Made by a program: the position numbers and the translations under genes. Shown in pieces: positions 49,862-58,046 of a DNA stretch of 64,000 bases. Position 1 is the first letter of the stretch. Each line of letters starts with the position of its first letter. The notes under the pieces are model-generated. The model made no database searches, had not been told where the DNA came from, and saw only the letters and a list, made by a program, of their open reading frames with translations. Source of the DNA: Agromyces atrinae (lineage in GTDB: Bacteria; Actinomycetota; Actinomycetes; Actinomycetales; Microbacteriaceae). The stretch is from contig NZ_JACCBI010000001.1 in NCBI RefSeq assembly GCF_013407835.1, positions 2,790,001-2,854,000 on the forward strand, written 5' to 3'.

Positions 49862-51132
49862 GCGCCGTCGCCCGCACGCTTCCGGCACCCGTGCGCACCG
49901 AGAACGACCTCGGGCTCGGCCTCCTCCGCCAGCCCGGCACGGTGCTCTTCGGCCCGGGCCAGCGCCGACAGGTCGCGGCGATCGTCGCCGGGCTCGGTCC
50001 CCGCACCCTCGTCGTGACCGACGCACGGATGTCGGAGAGCGAGCCGTTCCGCGAGATCGTCGACGGCATCGAGGCGGCAGGAGTCGCCGTCGAGGTGTAC
50101 GCCGAGACCGAGCCCGACCTGCCGCGCGAGAACATCGTCGACGTCGTGTCGCGCTTCGGCGGCGCTCAGCTCGACTCGATCGTCGGCATCGGGGGAGGCT
50201 CGTGCCTCGACCTCGCCAAGGTCGTCGCCGTCGTGCTCGCCCACGACACCGACGTGCGCGACTTCTACGGGCAGTTCCTCGTGCCCGGGCCGGGCGTCCC
50301 CGTCGTCACGGTTCCGACGACGGGCGGCACGGGCGCCGAGGTCACGTGCATCTCGGTCGTCTACGACAGCGAGCGCGGCATGAAGGTCGGCGTCGCAAGC
50401 CCGCACCTGCAGGCGACGGCCGCCGTCATCGACCCCGAGCTCACGCTCACGTGCCCGCCCGGTCTCACCGCGGCGACGGGTGCCGACGCCTTCTCGCACC
50501 TCATCGAGTCGTTCACCGATCGCGCCAAGAACCCGTCATCCGCCGAGATCGCCGGCACGCTCTATGTCGGCAAGAACGTGCTCACCGACGTCTACTGCCG
50601 CACCGGCATCCAGTTGCTCGGCACCTCGCTCGAGCGCATCGCCCTGCGCCCCGACGATCTCGAGGCGCGCTCCGACACGATGTTCGCGGCGTATTGCGCG
50701 GGCATGTCGATCAACACGGCGGGAACGGCGGGGGTGCACGCGATCCAGTCGCCGATCGGTGCTCTCACGCACACACCGCACGGCTTCGGCGTGAGCGCCC
50801 TGCTGCCCGCCGTCATGCGCTTCAACCTGCCCGCTCGTGTGCCCGAGTTCGCCGAGATCGGGCGACTGCTCGGGGCGGCCGACCCGACCCGCCCCGAGAT
50901 CGAGCAGGCCCACGCCGGCATCCTCCGCATCGAGGAGATCCTCGCGGCGCTCGGTGCCCCGCTCGACCTCAAGACCCTCGGGCTCTCGCCGAGCGACTTC
51001 GAGTTCGTCGCCGACCAGGCGCTGCTCGCGGTGCGGTTGACGGCGAACAACCCGCGCGAGCTGACGCGGGAGGCGATCCTCGAGATCCTCGAGCGCGGTT
51101 ACGCCGACGACCGGTCGTGGTGGTCGGAGTGA
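49858..51132 (+). CDS. Iron-containing alcohol dehydrogenase
   Basis: A 424-residue group III alcohol dehydrogenase: N-terminal Rossmann-like part with GIGGGSCLDLAKVVAV (about 109-124), VPTTGGTGAEVTCISV (about 148-163), and the metal region TGADAFSHLIESFTD (about 206-220) and HTPHGFGVSALLPAVMRFNLP (about 305-325), containing the expected Asp and His ligands of the Fe/Zn site. GTG start inside a GTGA overlap with the aldehyde dehydrogenase. A 30-residue N-terminal extension is longer than usual. Its stop overlaps the next gene (GTGA), so all four genes 48365-52444 are translationally coupled. Confidence 0.9.
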   Translation: MSAVARTLPAPVRTENDLGLGLLRQPGTVLFGPGQRRQVAAIVAGLGPRTLVVTDARMSESEPFREIVDGIEAAGVAVEVYAETEPDLPRENIVDVVSRFGGAQLDSIVGIGGGSCLDLAKVVAVVLAHDTDVRDFYGQFLVPGPGVPVVTVPTTGGTGAEVTCISVVYDSERGMKVGVASPHLQATAAVIDPELTLTCPPGLTAATGADAFSHLIESFTDRAKNPSSAEIAGTLYVGKNVLTDVYCRTGIQLLGTSLERIALRPDDLEARSDTMFAAYCAGMSINTAGTAGVHAIQSPIGALTHTPHGFGVSALLPAVMRFNLPARVPEFAEIGRLLGAADPTRPEIEQAHAGILRIEEILAALGAPLDLKTLGLSPSDFEFVADQALLAVRLTANNPRELTREAILEILERGYADDRSWWSE

Positions 51133-52109
51133 CGGATGCCGCGGGCGATGCTCGCCCGGTGGCGATCGTCGGCGCCGGGTCGATCGGTGTCGCCTTCGCG
51201 GTGCTGTTCGCGCGGGCCGGCCGTGCCGTTCGCCTGATCGACCCCGTCGACGGCGCGCTCGACCGGGCCGCGGTCGACGTCGCCGAACGTCTCGCTCTCC
51301 TCGACGAGCACGGGCTCCTCGCCGAGAGCATCGCCGTCGTAACCGCTCGAATCGGTTTCACGGCCGACCTGGCCGCAGGCGTCGCGGGAGCCGTGCTCGT
51401 GCAGGAGTGCGCCCCCGAACGCCTCGACCTGAAGCGCGACCTCGTCGCCCGGATCGGCGAGGCGGCCGACGCCGACGCCGTCATCGCGAGTTCGAGCTCG
51501 GCGATCGTGCCGAGTGCGATCGCCGCCGAGCTTCCTTCGTCGATCGCCGATCGCGTGATCGTCGGTCACCCGGGCAACCCGCCGTACCTGCTGCCCGTCA
51601 TCGAGGTCGTGCCGACGCCCGCCACGCGTGCCGAAGCCGTCGATCTCGCCGTCGACGTCTACCGGTCGGCGGGCCTTCGCACCGTGCTCGTGCGGCGCGA
51701 GGTCGAGGGCTTCGTCTTCAACCGGCTGCAGGGCGCACTGCTGCGCGAGGCGTACTGCCTCGTGCGCGACGGCGTGGCGTCGGCGGATGACGTCGACGAG
51801 GTCGTCCGCAGCGGGCTCGGTCTGCGCTGGAGCTTCATGGGCCCGTTCGAGACCGTCGACCTCAACACGCGCGGGGGCATCGCGGCGCACGCCGAACGCA
51901 TGGGCCCCGCCTACGAACGCATGGGAGCCGAGCGCGGGCAGCGCGACTCGTGGACGCCCGACCTCGTGGCCCGTGTGGTGGCCGAGCGACGCGACATCCT
52001 GCCCCTCGACGAGTGGAACGAGCGCGTGCGCTGGCGCGACGAACAACTACTCAGGCTGCAGGCCCTCCGCCACGAGACGGCCGCCCCGGCCGGAAAGGAA
52101 GCGACATGA
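51129..52109 (+). CDS. 3-hydroxyacyl-CoA dehydrogenase-type NAD enzyme (lambda-crystallin/carnitine dehydrogenase-like)
   Basis: A 326-residue dehydrogenase: NAD Rossmann VAIVGAGSIGVAFAVLFARAG (about 11-31) with Asp after strand 2 (LIDPVD), SSSSAIVPSAIA (about 121-132), catalytic H147 in VGHPGNPPYL, and EGFVFNRLQGALLREAYCLVRDG (about 193-215). The HPGNPPYL form, instead of HFFNPV, points to L-gulonate/carnitine 3-dehydrogenase-like members rather than fatty acid beta-oxidation. GTG start overlapping the previous stop. It probably oxidises a 3-hydroxy acid in the same pathway. Confidence 0.87.
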   Translation: MTDAAGDARPVAIVGAGSIGVAFAVLFARAGRAVRLIDPVDGALDRAAVDVAERLALLDEHGLLAESIAVVTARIGFTADLAAGVAGAVLVQECAPERLDLKRDLVARIGEAADADAVIASSSSAIVPSAIAAELPSSIADRVIVGHPGNPPYLLPVIEVVPTPATRAEAVDLAVDVYRSAGLRTVLVRREVEGFVFNRLQGALLREAYCLVRDGVASADDVDEVVRSGLGLRWSFMGPFETVDLNTRGGIAAHAERMGPAYERMGAERGQRDSWTPDLVARVVAERRDILPLDEWNERVRWRDEQLLRLQALRHETAAPAGKEAT

Positions 52110-52444
52110 CCGACTACTTCGAGCGCGACGATGCGCGCTACACGAAGGTCTACAAGAAGCACACGCCCGACATCCTCGCGGCGTTCGGAGCGTTCGACGA
52201 CGCCGTGTTCGCGCCCGAGGGGCGGGAGATCCCGCTCAAGTACCGCGAACTCATGGCGCTCGCCGTGGGCCTCACGACGCAGTGCGCGTACTGCATCGAC
52301 TTCCACACCGAGGCGTGCGTGAAGGCGGGAGCGAGCGACGCCGAGATCGCCGAGGCGGCCTGGGTCGCGACGGCGATCCGCGCGGGCGGCGGCTACGCCC
52401 ACGGCCGCCTCGCCTTCAAGCTCACCGAGCAGCACCGCCACTGA
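52106..52444 (+). CDS. Carboxymuconolactone decarboxylase-family (AhpD-like) protein
   Basis: A 112-residue helical protein: PLKYRELMALAVGLTTQCAYCIDFH (about 43-67) with C60, C63 and H67, the CxxC-H redox site of AhpD-like members, followed by CVKAGASDAEIAEAAWVAT (about 71-89). Members with CxxC are usually peroxidase or redox partners; true lactone decarboxylases lack it. GGAAAGGAAG precedes the ATG, which overlaps the upstream stop. Last gene of the operon, ended by the palindrome at 52493-52553. Confidence 0.88.
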   Translation: MTDYFERDDARYTKVYKKHTPDILAAFGAFDDAVFAPEGREIPLKYRELMALAVGLTTQCAYCIDFHTEACVKAGASDAEIAEAAWVATAIRAGGGYAHGRLAFKLTEQHRH

Positions 52445-52473
52445 CCTCCCCTCCTACTCTTCGCCCCTTTCCC

Positions 52474-52553
52474 GTCTCGGCGTCCCTCTTCCGTCTCGGC
52501 GTCACGAATGTGCTGTTCAGGACGCCTGAACAGCACATTCGTGACGCCGAGAC
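52474..52553. repeat. Long palindrome, GTCTCGGCGTCACGA family, copy 3, with a half copy
   Basis: Arms 52493-52521 and 52525-52553 pair perfectly over 29 bases with loop ACG. The arm sequence equals copy 2 at 36392 except at the very centre. A truncated half copy, GTCTCGGCGTC at 52474-52484, lies 9 bases upstream. It follows the CMD gene stop by 49 bases; the next gene starts at 52636, so it may end the transcript. Confidence 0.92.
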
Positions 52554-52635
52554 CCGGGGTGGGGAGGGTTGTCGGGGTGTGTGGGCGGGGCTAGCCTCGT
52601 CGCAGGTCGCCGAGGGTGCGACGCGGGAGGCTCGC

Positions 52636-53199
52636 ATGGGCTCACTCATCTACTCCATGATCACGTCGCTCGACGGGTACGCGATCGGCCCCGACGGAAG
52701 CTCGGAGTTCCTCGACGTCGACCAGGAGGCGCACGACTTCTTCGCCCAGCAGATGACCTCGTTCGGCACCTTCCTCTACGGCCGCCGCATGTACGAGACC
52801 ATGCTGTTCTGGGAGACCGCGCACCTCGATCCCGACTACCCGCCGTTCATCGCCGACTTCGCCCGGGCATGGCAGGCGATCGACAAGGTCGTGTATTCGA
52901 GAACCCTCGAGGATGTCGCGAGCGAACGCACCCGCATCGAGAGGTCGTTCGAGCCCGAGGAGGTGCGCGCATTCGTGACCGCATCCGATCTCGACGTCAC
53001 GATCGATGGGCCGGAACTCGCCGCGCAGGCGATTCGCGCCGGAATCGTCGACGAGTTCCAGCCGATCGTCGGGCCGGTCGTCGCGGGCGGCGGCACCCCG
53101 TTCTTCCCGGCGGGCACGACCCTCGCGCTCGAATTGCTCAACGAGTACCGCTTCGCCTCGGGCGGGGTGTGGCTGCGTTATCGGCCGACGCGGACCTGA
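52636..53199 (+). CDS. Dihydrofolate reductase-fold (RibD C-terminal-like) protein
   Basis: A 187-residue protein of the DHFR/RibD-C superfamily: LIYSMITSLDGYAIGPDGS (about 4-22) at the N-terminus, FLYGRRMYETMLFWE (about 46-60), VVYSRTLEDV, then DGPELAAQAIRAGIVDEFQPIVGPVVAGGGTPFF (about 124-157). The first segment is the typical NADPH/pterin-binding start of these proteins. True DHFR activity is unlikely; many of these reduce unknown substrates. GGGAGG precedes the ATG. It has its own promoter after the palindrome and is convergent with the IclR-type gene; the stops are adjacent (53199 and 53200). Confidence 0.88.
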   Translation: MGSLIYSMITSLDGYAIGPDGSSEFLDVDQEAHDFFAQQMTSFGTFLYGRRMYETMLFWETAHLDPDYPPFIADFARAWQAIDKVVYSRTLEDVASERTRIERSFEPEEVRAFVTASDLDVTIDGPELAAQAIRAGIVDEFQPIVGPVVAGGGTPFFPAGTTLALELLNEYRFASGGVWLRYRPTRT

Positions 53200-53949
53200 C
53201 TACGACCCCGTGCGCTCGAGATCGCTCGAGATCGCGGCGGCCGTCTCGACGAGCGCGGGCACGAACTCGTCGCGCAGGCGCTCGAGCGTCGTCGTCGCCG
53301 TCGAGGTCGAGACGTTGATCGCCCCGACGACGGAGCCCGCGCGGCGGAGCGGCGCGGCGGCCGAGCGCAGCCCGACCTCGAGCTCCTGGTCGACGATGCA
53401 CCAGCCCTGAGTGCCCGCGTCGGCGACGGCGCGTCGCACCGCGTCACGGTCGATCTGAGGGGAGTGCTCGATTGCGGCATCCGTCTCGGCGGGCGGAAGG
53501 GCGGCGAGCAGCACGCGCCCCATCGACGTCGTCACGGCGGGGAACCGCGTGCCGATCGTGATGCCGACGGCCATGATGCGCCGCACGGGAACGCGCGCGA
53601 CGTAGACGATGTCGTCGCCGTCGAGCACCGAGGCCGACGTCGATTCGCCGAGCCTCTGTGAGAGGCGTTCGAGGTGCGGGCGCGCGACGTCGGGCAGCGA
53701 GAGCGCCGAGAGGTAGCTGAAGCCGAGGCGCAGCACGTGCGGGGTCAGCGAGAACAGTCGGCCGTCGGTCTGCATGTAGCCGAGGGTCGTGAGGGTGAGG
53801 AGGAAGCGCCGGGCACTCGCGCGCGTGAGGCCCGTCGCCTGCGCGACATCGCTCAGCGTCATCTCGGGCCGTTCGGCCGAGAACGCCGTGATGACGTCGA
53901 GACCGCGGGCGAGCGACTGGATGAACTCGCTGCTCGGCTCGGTCTGCAC
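53200..53949 (-). CDS. pcaR: IclR family regulator, PcaR/PcaU-like
   Basis: A 249-residue regulator: winged HTH (MTLSDVAQATGLTRASARRFLLTLTTLGYM, about 30-59) and IclR effector domain (about 80-240), with LDGDDIVYVARVPVRRIMAVGITIGTRFPA (about 109-138), the PcaR/PcaU/PobR-type effector motif, and a C-terminal AINVSTSTAT. Family role: responds to beta-ketoadipate or protocatechuate and controls pca genes. It is the last gene of the minus operon, nine bases after the thiolase stop. The three-half-site operator at 56505-56525 in front of pcaI is its likely target. Confidence 0.85.
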   Translation of the reverse strand: MQTEPSSEFIQSLARGLDVITAFSAERPEMTLSDVAQATGLTRASARRFLLTLTTLGYMQTDGRLFSLTPHVLRLGFSYLSALSLPDVARPHLERLSQRLGESTSASVLDGDDIVYVARVPVRRIMAVGITIGTRFPAVTTSMGRVLLAALPPAETDAAIEHSPQIDRDAVRRAVADAGTQGWCIVDQELEVGLRSAAAPLRRAGSVVGAINVSTSTATTTLERLRDEFVPALVETAAAISSDLERTGS

Positions 53950-53958
53950 GGAGCCAGG

Positions 53959-55131
53959 CTACCGCTCGAGCACGACGGCGAGGCCCTGCCCGACGCCGAT
54001 GCACACCGCGACGAGGGCGACGCCGCCGCCTCGGCGGGCGAGTTCGTGGGCGGCCCGCGCGATCACGCGGCCCCCCGAAGCGCCGAGCGGATGACCGATG
54101 GCGATCGCCCCTCCGTGAACATTGACGATCGACGGGTCGAGGTCGGGCCACGACCGCAGGCACGCGAGGCTCTGGGCGGCGAACGCCTCGTTCAACTCGA
54201 CGAGGTCGACGTCGGCCCACGTGCGCCCGGCCCGAGCGAGCGCACGTTCGGCGGCCTCGACGGGGCCGAGGCCGAAGATGTCGGGGTCGAGTGCGGCGAC
54301 GCCGCGACCCGTGATGCGCGCGAGCGGTTCGGCGGCGAGGCCCGCGCGCTCGCTGCCGATGAGCACCATCGACGCGCCGTCGTTGAGCGGTGACGCGTTG
54401 CCCGCGGTGATCGTGCCGTTCGGCCGGAACGCGGGGCGGAGACCGGCGAGCGCTTGCATCGACGTATCGGCGCGCACGCCCTCGTCGCGATCGAGGTCGA
54501 CACCCGCGACGGGCACGATCTCATTGGCGAAGACGCCCTCGTTCCAGGCATCCGCCGCGCGTCGGTGGCTCCGCACCGCGAACTCGTCCTGCTCGTCACG
54601 CGTCAGTCCGAAGCGTTCGGCGAGGCGCTCGTTCGATTCGCCGAGCGAGATCGTCCAGTCCTTCGGCATCCGTTCGTTGACGAGGCGCCAGCCGAGGGTC
54701 GTCGAATGCAGGGTCTCGTTGCCCGCCGGGAACCCGCGCGTCGGCTTCGCGAGCACCCAGGGCGCCCGGCTCATCGACTCGACGCCGCCCGCGACGACGA
54801 GGTCGGCATCGCCCGATTCGACGGCGCGCGCCGCCCCGATGACGGCCTCGAGGCTCGACCCGCAGAGGCGGTTGACGGTGACACCCGGCACGGATGTCGG
54901 CAGGCCCGCCAGAAGAACGGCCATGCGTGCGACGTCGCGATTGTCTTCGCCCGCCTGGTTCGCGCACCCGAGCACGACGTCGTCGATGCGCGCGGGATCG
55001 AGGTCGGGGTGGCGCTCGAGCAGCGCGGAGAGCGTGCCCGCGGCGAGGTCGTCGGGGCGCACCTCGGCGAGGGCTTTGCCGTAGCGACCGAAGGGCGTGC
55101 GGACGGCGTCGTAGACGTAGGCGGCGGTCAT
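53959..55131 (-). CDS. pcaF: Thiolase, beta-ketoadipyl-CoA type
   Basis: A 390-residue thiolase: acyl-binding C90 in VNRLCGSSLEA, the GGVESMSRAPWV loop (about 112-123), NASPLNDGAS, active-site H347 in IGHPLGASGGR, and the second catalytic C377 in AVCIGVGQG. Reaction in this context: beta-ketoadipyl-CoA plus CoA gives succinyl-CoA and acetyl-CoA. ATG at 55131 overlaps the CoA-transferase B stop by four bases. A general acetyl-CoA acetyltransferase is the alternative, but the neighbours (CoA-transferase pair and PcaR-like regulator) favour PcaF. Confidence 0.9.
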   Translation of the reverse strand: MTAAYVYDAVRTPFGRYGKALAEVRPDDLAAGTLSALLERHPDLDPARIDDVVLGCANQAGEDNRDVARMAVLLAGLPTSVPGVTVNRLCGSSLEAVIGAARAVESGDADLVVAGGVESMSRAPWVLAKPTRGFPAGNETLHSTTLGWRLVNERMPKDWTISLGESNERLAERFGLTRDEQDEFAVRSHRRAADAWNEGVFANEIVPVAGVDLDRDEGVRADTSMQALAGLRPAFRPNGTITAGNASPLNDGASMVLIGSERAGLAAEPLARITGRGVAALDPDIFGLGPVEAAERALARAGRTWADVDLVELNEAFAAQSLACLRSWPDLDPSIVNVHGGAIAIGHPLGASGGRVIARAAHELARRGGGVALVAVCIGVGQGLAVVLER

Positions 55132-55802
55132 CGGTTCTCCTCGGAGGTCGTGTCGGCGGCGCTCGTCGCATCGCTCAGTCGGAGGCCGGTCAGCTCGGCG
55201 AGCGAGTCGACGGTCGCGTCGCCGAACAGTTCGGTGACCGCGAAGCCGTCGGCGGTCACGTCGAAGATCGCCCGGTCGGTGTAGACGCGGGCGACGCACG
55301 CGCGGCCCGTGAGCGGATAGCTGCACGCCGCGACGAGCTTCGACGTGCCGTCGCGGGTCAGCAGATCGGTCATGACGAAGACCTGCTTGGCGCCGATCGC
55401 GAGATCCATCGCGCCGCCGACCGCGGGGATCGCGTCGTCGCCGCCCGTGTGCCAGTTCGCGAGGTCGCCGGTCTCCGAGACCTGGAAGGCGCCGAGCACG
55501 CAGATGTCGAGGTGCCCGCCGCGCATCATGCCGAACGAGTCGGCGTGGTGGAAGTACGCGGCCCCGGGCAGCTCGGTCACGGGTTGTTTGCCGGCGTTGA
55601 TGAGGTCGGGATCGACGTGGTCGGCATCGGGCTCGGGGCCCATGCCGAGCATGCCGTTCTCGGTGTGCAGGATGACCTCGCGGTCGCCGAGATGATTGGC
55701 GACGAGGGTCGGTGCGCCGATGCCGAGATTGACGTATGCCCCGTCGGGAATGTCGGCGGCGATGCGGGCCGCGAGCTGGCCACGGTCGAGTCCGGTGCTC
55801 AT
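55128..55802 (-). CDS. pcaJ: 3-oxoacid CoA-transferase subunit B
   Basis: A 224-residue beta subunit: NLGIGAPTLVANHL (about 25-38), catalytic E48 in TENGMLGMGP, then GGAMDLAIGAKQVFVMTDL (about 123-141) and a C-terminal NADG-like VTADGFAV. The Glu forms the CoA thioester intermediate. The ATG at 55802 makes an ATGA overlap with the A subunit, which decides this start over an upstream GTG-type alternative near 55826. It works as a heterodimer or tetramer with the 55799 product, moving CoA from succinyl-CoA to beta-ketoadipate. ScoB-type acetoacetate use is the alternative. Confidence 0.9.
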   Translation of the reverse strand: MSTGLDRGQLAARIAADIPDGAYVNLGIGAPTLVANHLGDREVILHTENGMLGMGPEPDADHVDPDLINAGKQPVTELPGAAYFHHADSFGMMRGGHLDICVLGAFQVSETGDLANWHTGGDDAIPAVGGAMDLAIGAKQVFVMTDLLTRDGTSKLVAACSYPLTGRACVARVYTDRAIFDVTADGFAVTELFGDATVDSLAELTGLRLSDATSAADTTSEENR

Positions 55803-56494
55803 GCCGCGCTCCCGTCGCGCAGCCATTCGCGGGTGCCGACGGCGACGACGTGATCGACGAAGATTCCCGGTGTGACGACCGTCTCGGGGTCGAGCGCGCC
55901 GACGTCGACGATCTCATCGACCTGAGCGATCGTCGTCGTCGCGGCGGCCGCCATGATCGGCCCGAAGTTGCGTGAGGTCTTGCGGTAGACGAGGTTGCCG
56001 AGGCGGTCGCCGCGGAGCGCGCTCACGAGGGCGACGTCGGCGGCGAGGGGAGTCTCGAAGAGGTACTCGTGCCCGTCGATCACGCGCGTCTCGCGGCCCT
56101 CGGCGAGCAGGGTGCCGACCCCCGTCGGTGTGTAGAAGCCGCCGATGCCGGCCCCGGCGGCACGAATCCGCTCGGCGAGGTTGCCCTGCGGAACGAGCTC
56201 GAGCTCGATCTCGCCGGCGCGGTACAGCCGGTCGAAGACCCACGAGTCCGACTGGCGCGGGAACGAGCAGACGATGCGCCGCACGCGCCCCGCATCGAGG
56301 AGGGCGGCGAGGCCCGTGTCGCCGTTGCCGGCGTTGTTGTTGACGACGGTGAGGTCGGTCGCGCCGTGGGCCAGCAGGGCGTCGATGAGTTCGACGGGCT
56401 GACCGGCGCGGCCGAAACCGCTGATCATGACGGTGTCGCCGTCGCGGATGCCGGCCACCGCCGTCTCGGTGTCTGCGCTGAGCTTCGAGATCAT
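55799..56494 (-). CDS. pcaI: 3-oxoacid CoA-transferase subunit A
   Basis: A 231-residue alpha subunit: VMISGFGRAGQPVELIDAL (about 22-40) is the GGFG.xG.P CoA-binding motif of this group (here SGFG), VVNNNAGNGDTGLAALLDAGRVRRIV (about 49-74), and IGGFYTPTGVGT (about 116-127). First gene of the minus operon pcaIJFR. Start at 56494 with GGAGTG upstream. The promoter region carries three GTTCG half-sites at 56505-56525, directly upstream. Confidence 0.9.
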   Translation of the reverse strand: MISKLSADTETAVAGIRDGDTVMISGFGRAGQPVELIDALLAHGATDLTVVNNNAGNGDTGLAALLDAGRVRRIVCSFPRQSDSWVFDRLYRAGEIELELVPQGNLAERIRAAGAGIGGFYTPTGVGTLLAEGRETRVIDGHEYLFETPLAADVALVSALRGDRLGNLVYRKTSRNFGPIMAAAATTTIAQVDEIVDVGALDPETVVTPGIFVDHVVAVGTREWLRDGSAA

Positions 56495-56504
56495 GTCACT
56501 CCAT

Positions 56505-56525
56505 GTTCGCTATACGAACGTTCGT
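56505..56525 (-). promoter_or_regulatory. Three-half-site operator of the pca operon
   Basis: GTTCG-CTATA-CGAAC (56505-56519) is a palindrome immediately followed by a third GTTCG (56520-56524), so that ACGAACGTTCGT (56514-56525) is also a perfect 12-base palindrome. A palindrome plus one extra direct half-site is the arrangement described for PcaU/PobR-type IclR regulators. It lies 11 bases before the pcaI ATG, close enough to block transcription or act on the promoter. Confidence 0.72.
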
Positions 56526-56591
56526 GCGCTCAGCGTACACCCGCCCACGTCATCCGTCACCCCGCTCGCGCGGCCGCGCACGCAATTCACC

Positions 56592-56654
56592 CGTCTCGGC
56601 GTCACGACACGCTGGGTAAGCGCGCGCATCCCAGCGTGTCGTGACGCCGAAACG
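56592..56654. repeat. Long palindrome, GTCTCGGCGTCACGA family, copy 4 (variant core)
   Basis: Arms 56592-56616 and 56630-56654 pair in 24 of 25 positions around a 13-base loop rich in GCGC. The outer CGTCTCGGCGTCACGA is the same as in copies 1-3, but the inner arm is CACGCTGGG instead of ATGTGCTGTTC, changed on both sides. It lies between the MocR-type stop (56669) and the pca promoter. Confidence 0.88.
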
Positions 56655-56668
56655 AAAAGAAGCGAGCG

Positions 56669-58024
56669 TCAACGCAGGAGGGGGAAGGCGGCGGAGGGGG
56701 TCGGGAGAGCGGCGGCGGCGAGGGCGGATGCCACGGCCGGGGCCTCCTCGGCGACCATGCCGGCCGTCACGCGCACGTGGTCGGCGCCGCGCGCCGAGTC
56801 GCCCGCGACGAACGGCGCACCGGGCGCGACGCGGATGCCGGCGGCGGCGAGCTGCACGAGGGCCGACCGCTCGTCGGCGACGGGCAGCCACAGGTTGATG
56901 CCGTCGGCGCGCGGCAGTGTCACGCCGAACCCGGCGAGCGCGTCACGCAGCGACCGCTGGCGCGAGTCGTACTGGCGCCGCGCCTCGGCGACCTCGTCGA
57001 GCGACGATCCGTCGGTGAGCAGTTCGAAGAGGATGCCCTGGGTCATGCGACTCGTCCAGCCGGGGCCGAGCATGCGGCGCGCGACGACACGATCGACGAG
57101 GTGCCCCGGCCCGCCGAGGGCCGCGATGCGAAGATCGGGTCCGTGCGACTTCGAGAAGCTCTGCACGTGCAGCACGCGGTCGGGCAGCCAGCGCCCGAGG
57201 CTCACGTCGGGCGACGTCGAGATCGCGCCCGAGTGGTCGTCCTCGATGATCACGAGATCGTCGGCGTCGCGGCTCGTCGAGATGACACGCGCGAGCTCTT
57301 CGGCGCGTTCGGGCGTCATCGATGCGCCCGTCGGGTTCTGCGCGCGCGGCTGCAGCAGAAGCGCGGTCGGCTTCAGTCGCAGGGCGGCCTGCAGATCGCC
57401 GGGCAGGATGCCGTCGGCATCGAGCCCGACGGGAACGCGTTCGAGACCGAGCGTCTCAAGCAGGTCGAAGAACGGCGGGAACGCGGGCGACTCGACGATG
57501 ACCCGGTCGCCGAAGCGCGCGACGGCTTCGAGGCTCCGGCTCACGGCATCCATCGCCCCATCGACGACCGTGAGCGATTCGGATGCCGCGGGCCAGCGCT
57601 CCTGCAGCACCCGACCGAGCTCGGGGAGCACGGGGGCCTCGTGGTAGCTCGTCGTCTCGGCGCGAGCCGAGACGCGACCGAGGGCGCGCGTGAGCGACGG
57701 GAGGAGCGACGGGTCGGGGGCGCCGCGCGAGAGGTCGAGACGCGCGGGTTCACCGTGCCCGGCGAGCCAGAGGGTGCGCGGCGGCAGCCATTCGCGGCGT
57801 TCGGCGCTCACGAAACTGCCCGCCCGTCCGCGGGAGGTGATGAGGCCTGCGCGCGACAGCGCCTGCCAGGACTGGCTGACGGTCGCGGGGCTCACGCCGA
57901 GTGCCGAGGCCGCTTCGCGGACGGTCGGCAGGCGGTCGCCGGGGGCGAGTTCGCCCGTCGAGATGAGGCGCGCCAGGTAGCCCGCGATCGCGTCGGGGCT
58001 TCTCTCGGTCAACTGCTCGAACAT
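56669..58024 (-). CDS. MocR-type regulator: GntR winged HTH fused to aminotransferase fold
   Basis: A 451-residue protein. The winged HTH (IAGYLARLISTGELAPGDRLPTVREAASALGVSPATVSQSWQALSRAGLI, about 13-62) precedes a class I aminotransferase-like domain (about 95-445) with QNPTGASMTPERA, VIIEDDHSGAIS and the PLP-lysine region SFSKSHGPDLRI (Lys near 290). Family role: PLP- and ligand-binding regulator. It is divergent from the pyrimidine-type operon at 58236; TGTTC/GAACA sites lie in the shared gap. It probably activates that operon. The start at 58024 has no strong ribosome site. Confidence 0.9.
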   Translation of the reverse strand: MFEQLTERSPDAIAGYLARLISTGELAPGDRLPTVREAASALGVSPATVSQSWQALSRAGLITSRGRAGSFVSAERREWLPPRTLWLAGHGEPARLDLSRGAPDPSLLPSLTRALGRVSARAETTSYHEAPVLPELGRVLQERWPAASESLTVVDGAMDAVSRSLEAVARFGDRVIVESPAFPPFFDLLETLGLERVPVGLDADGILPGDLQAALRLKPTALLLQPRAQNPTGASMTPERAEELARVISTSRDADDLVIIEDDHSGAISTSPDVSLGRWLPDRVLHVQSFSKSHGPDLRIAALGGPGHLVDRVVARRMLGPGWTSRMTQGILFELLTDGSSLDEVAEARRQYDSRQRSLRDALAGFGVTLPRADGINLWLPVADERSALVQLAAAGIRVAPGAPFVAGDSARGADHVRVTAGMVAEEAPAVASALAAAALPTPSAAFPLLR

Positions 58025-58046
58025 CGGCTCTCAGCCTTCCCGACTC

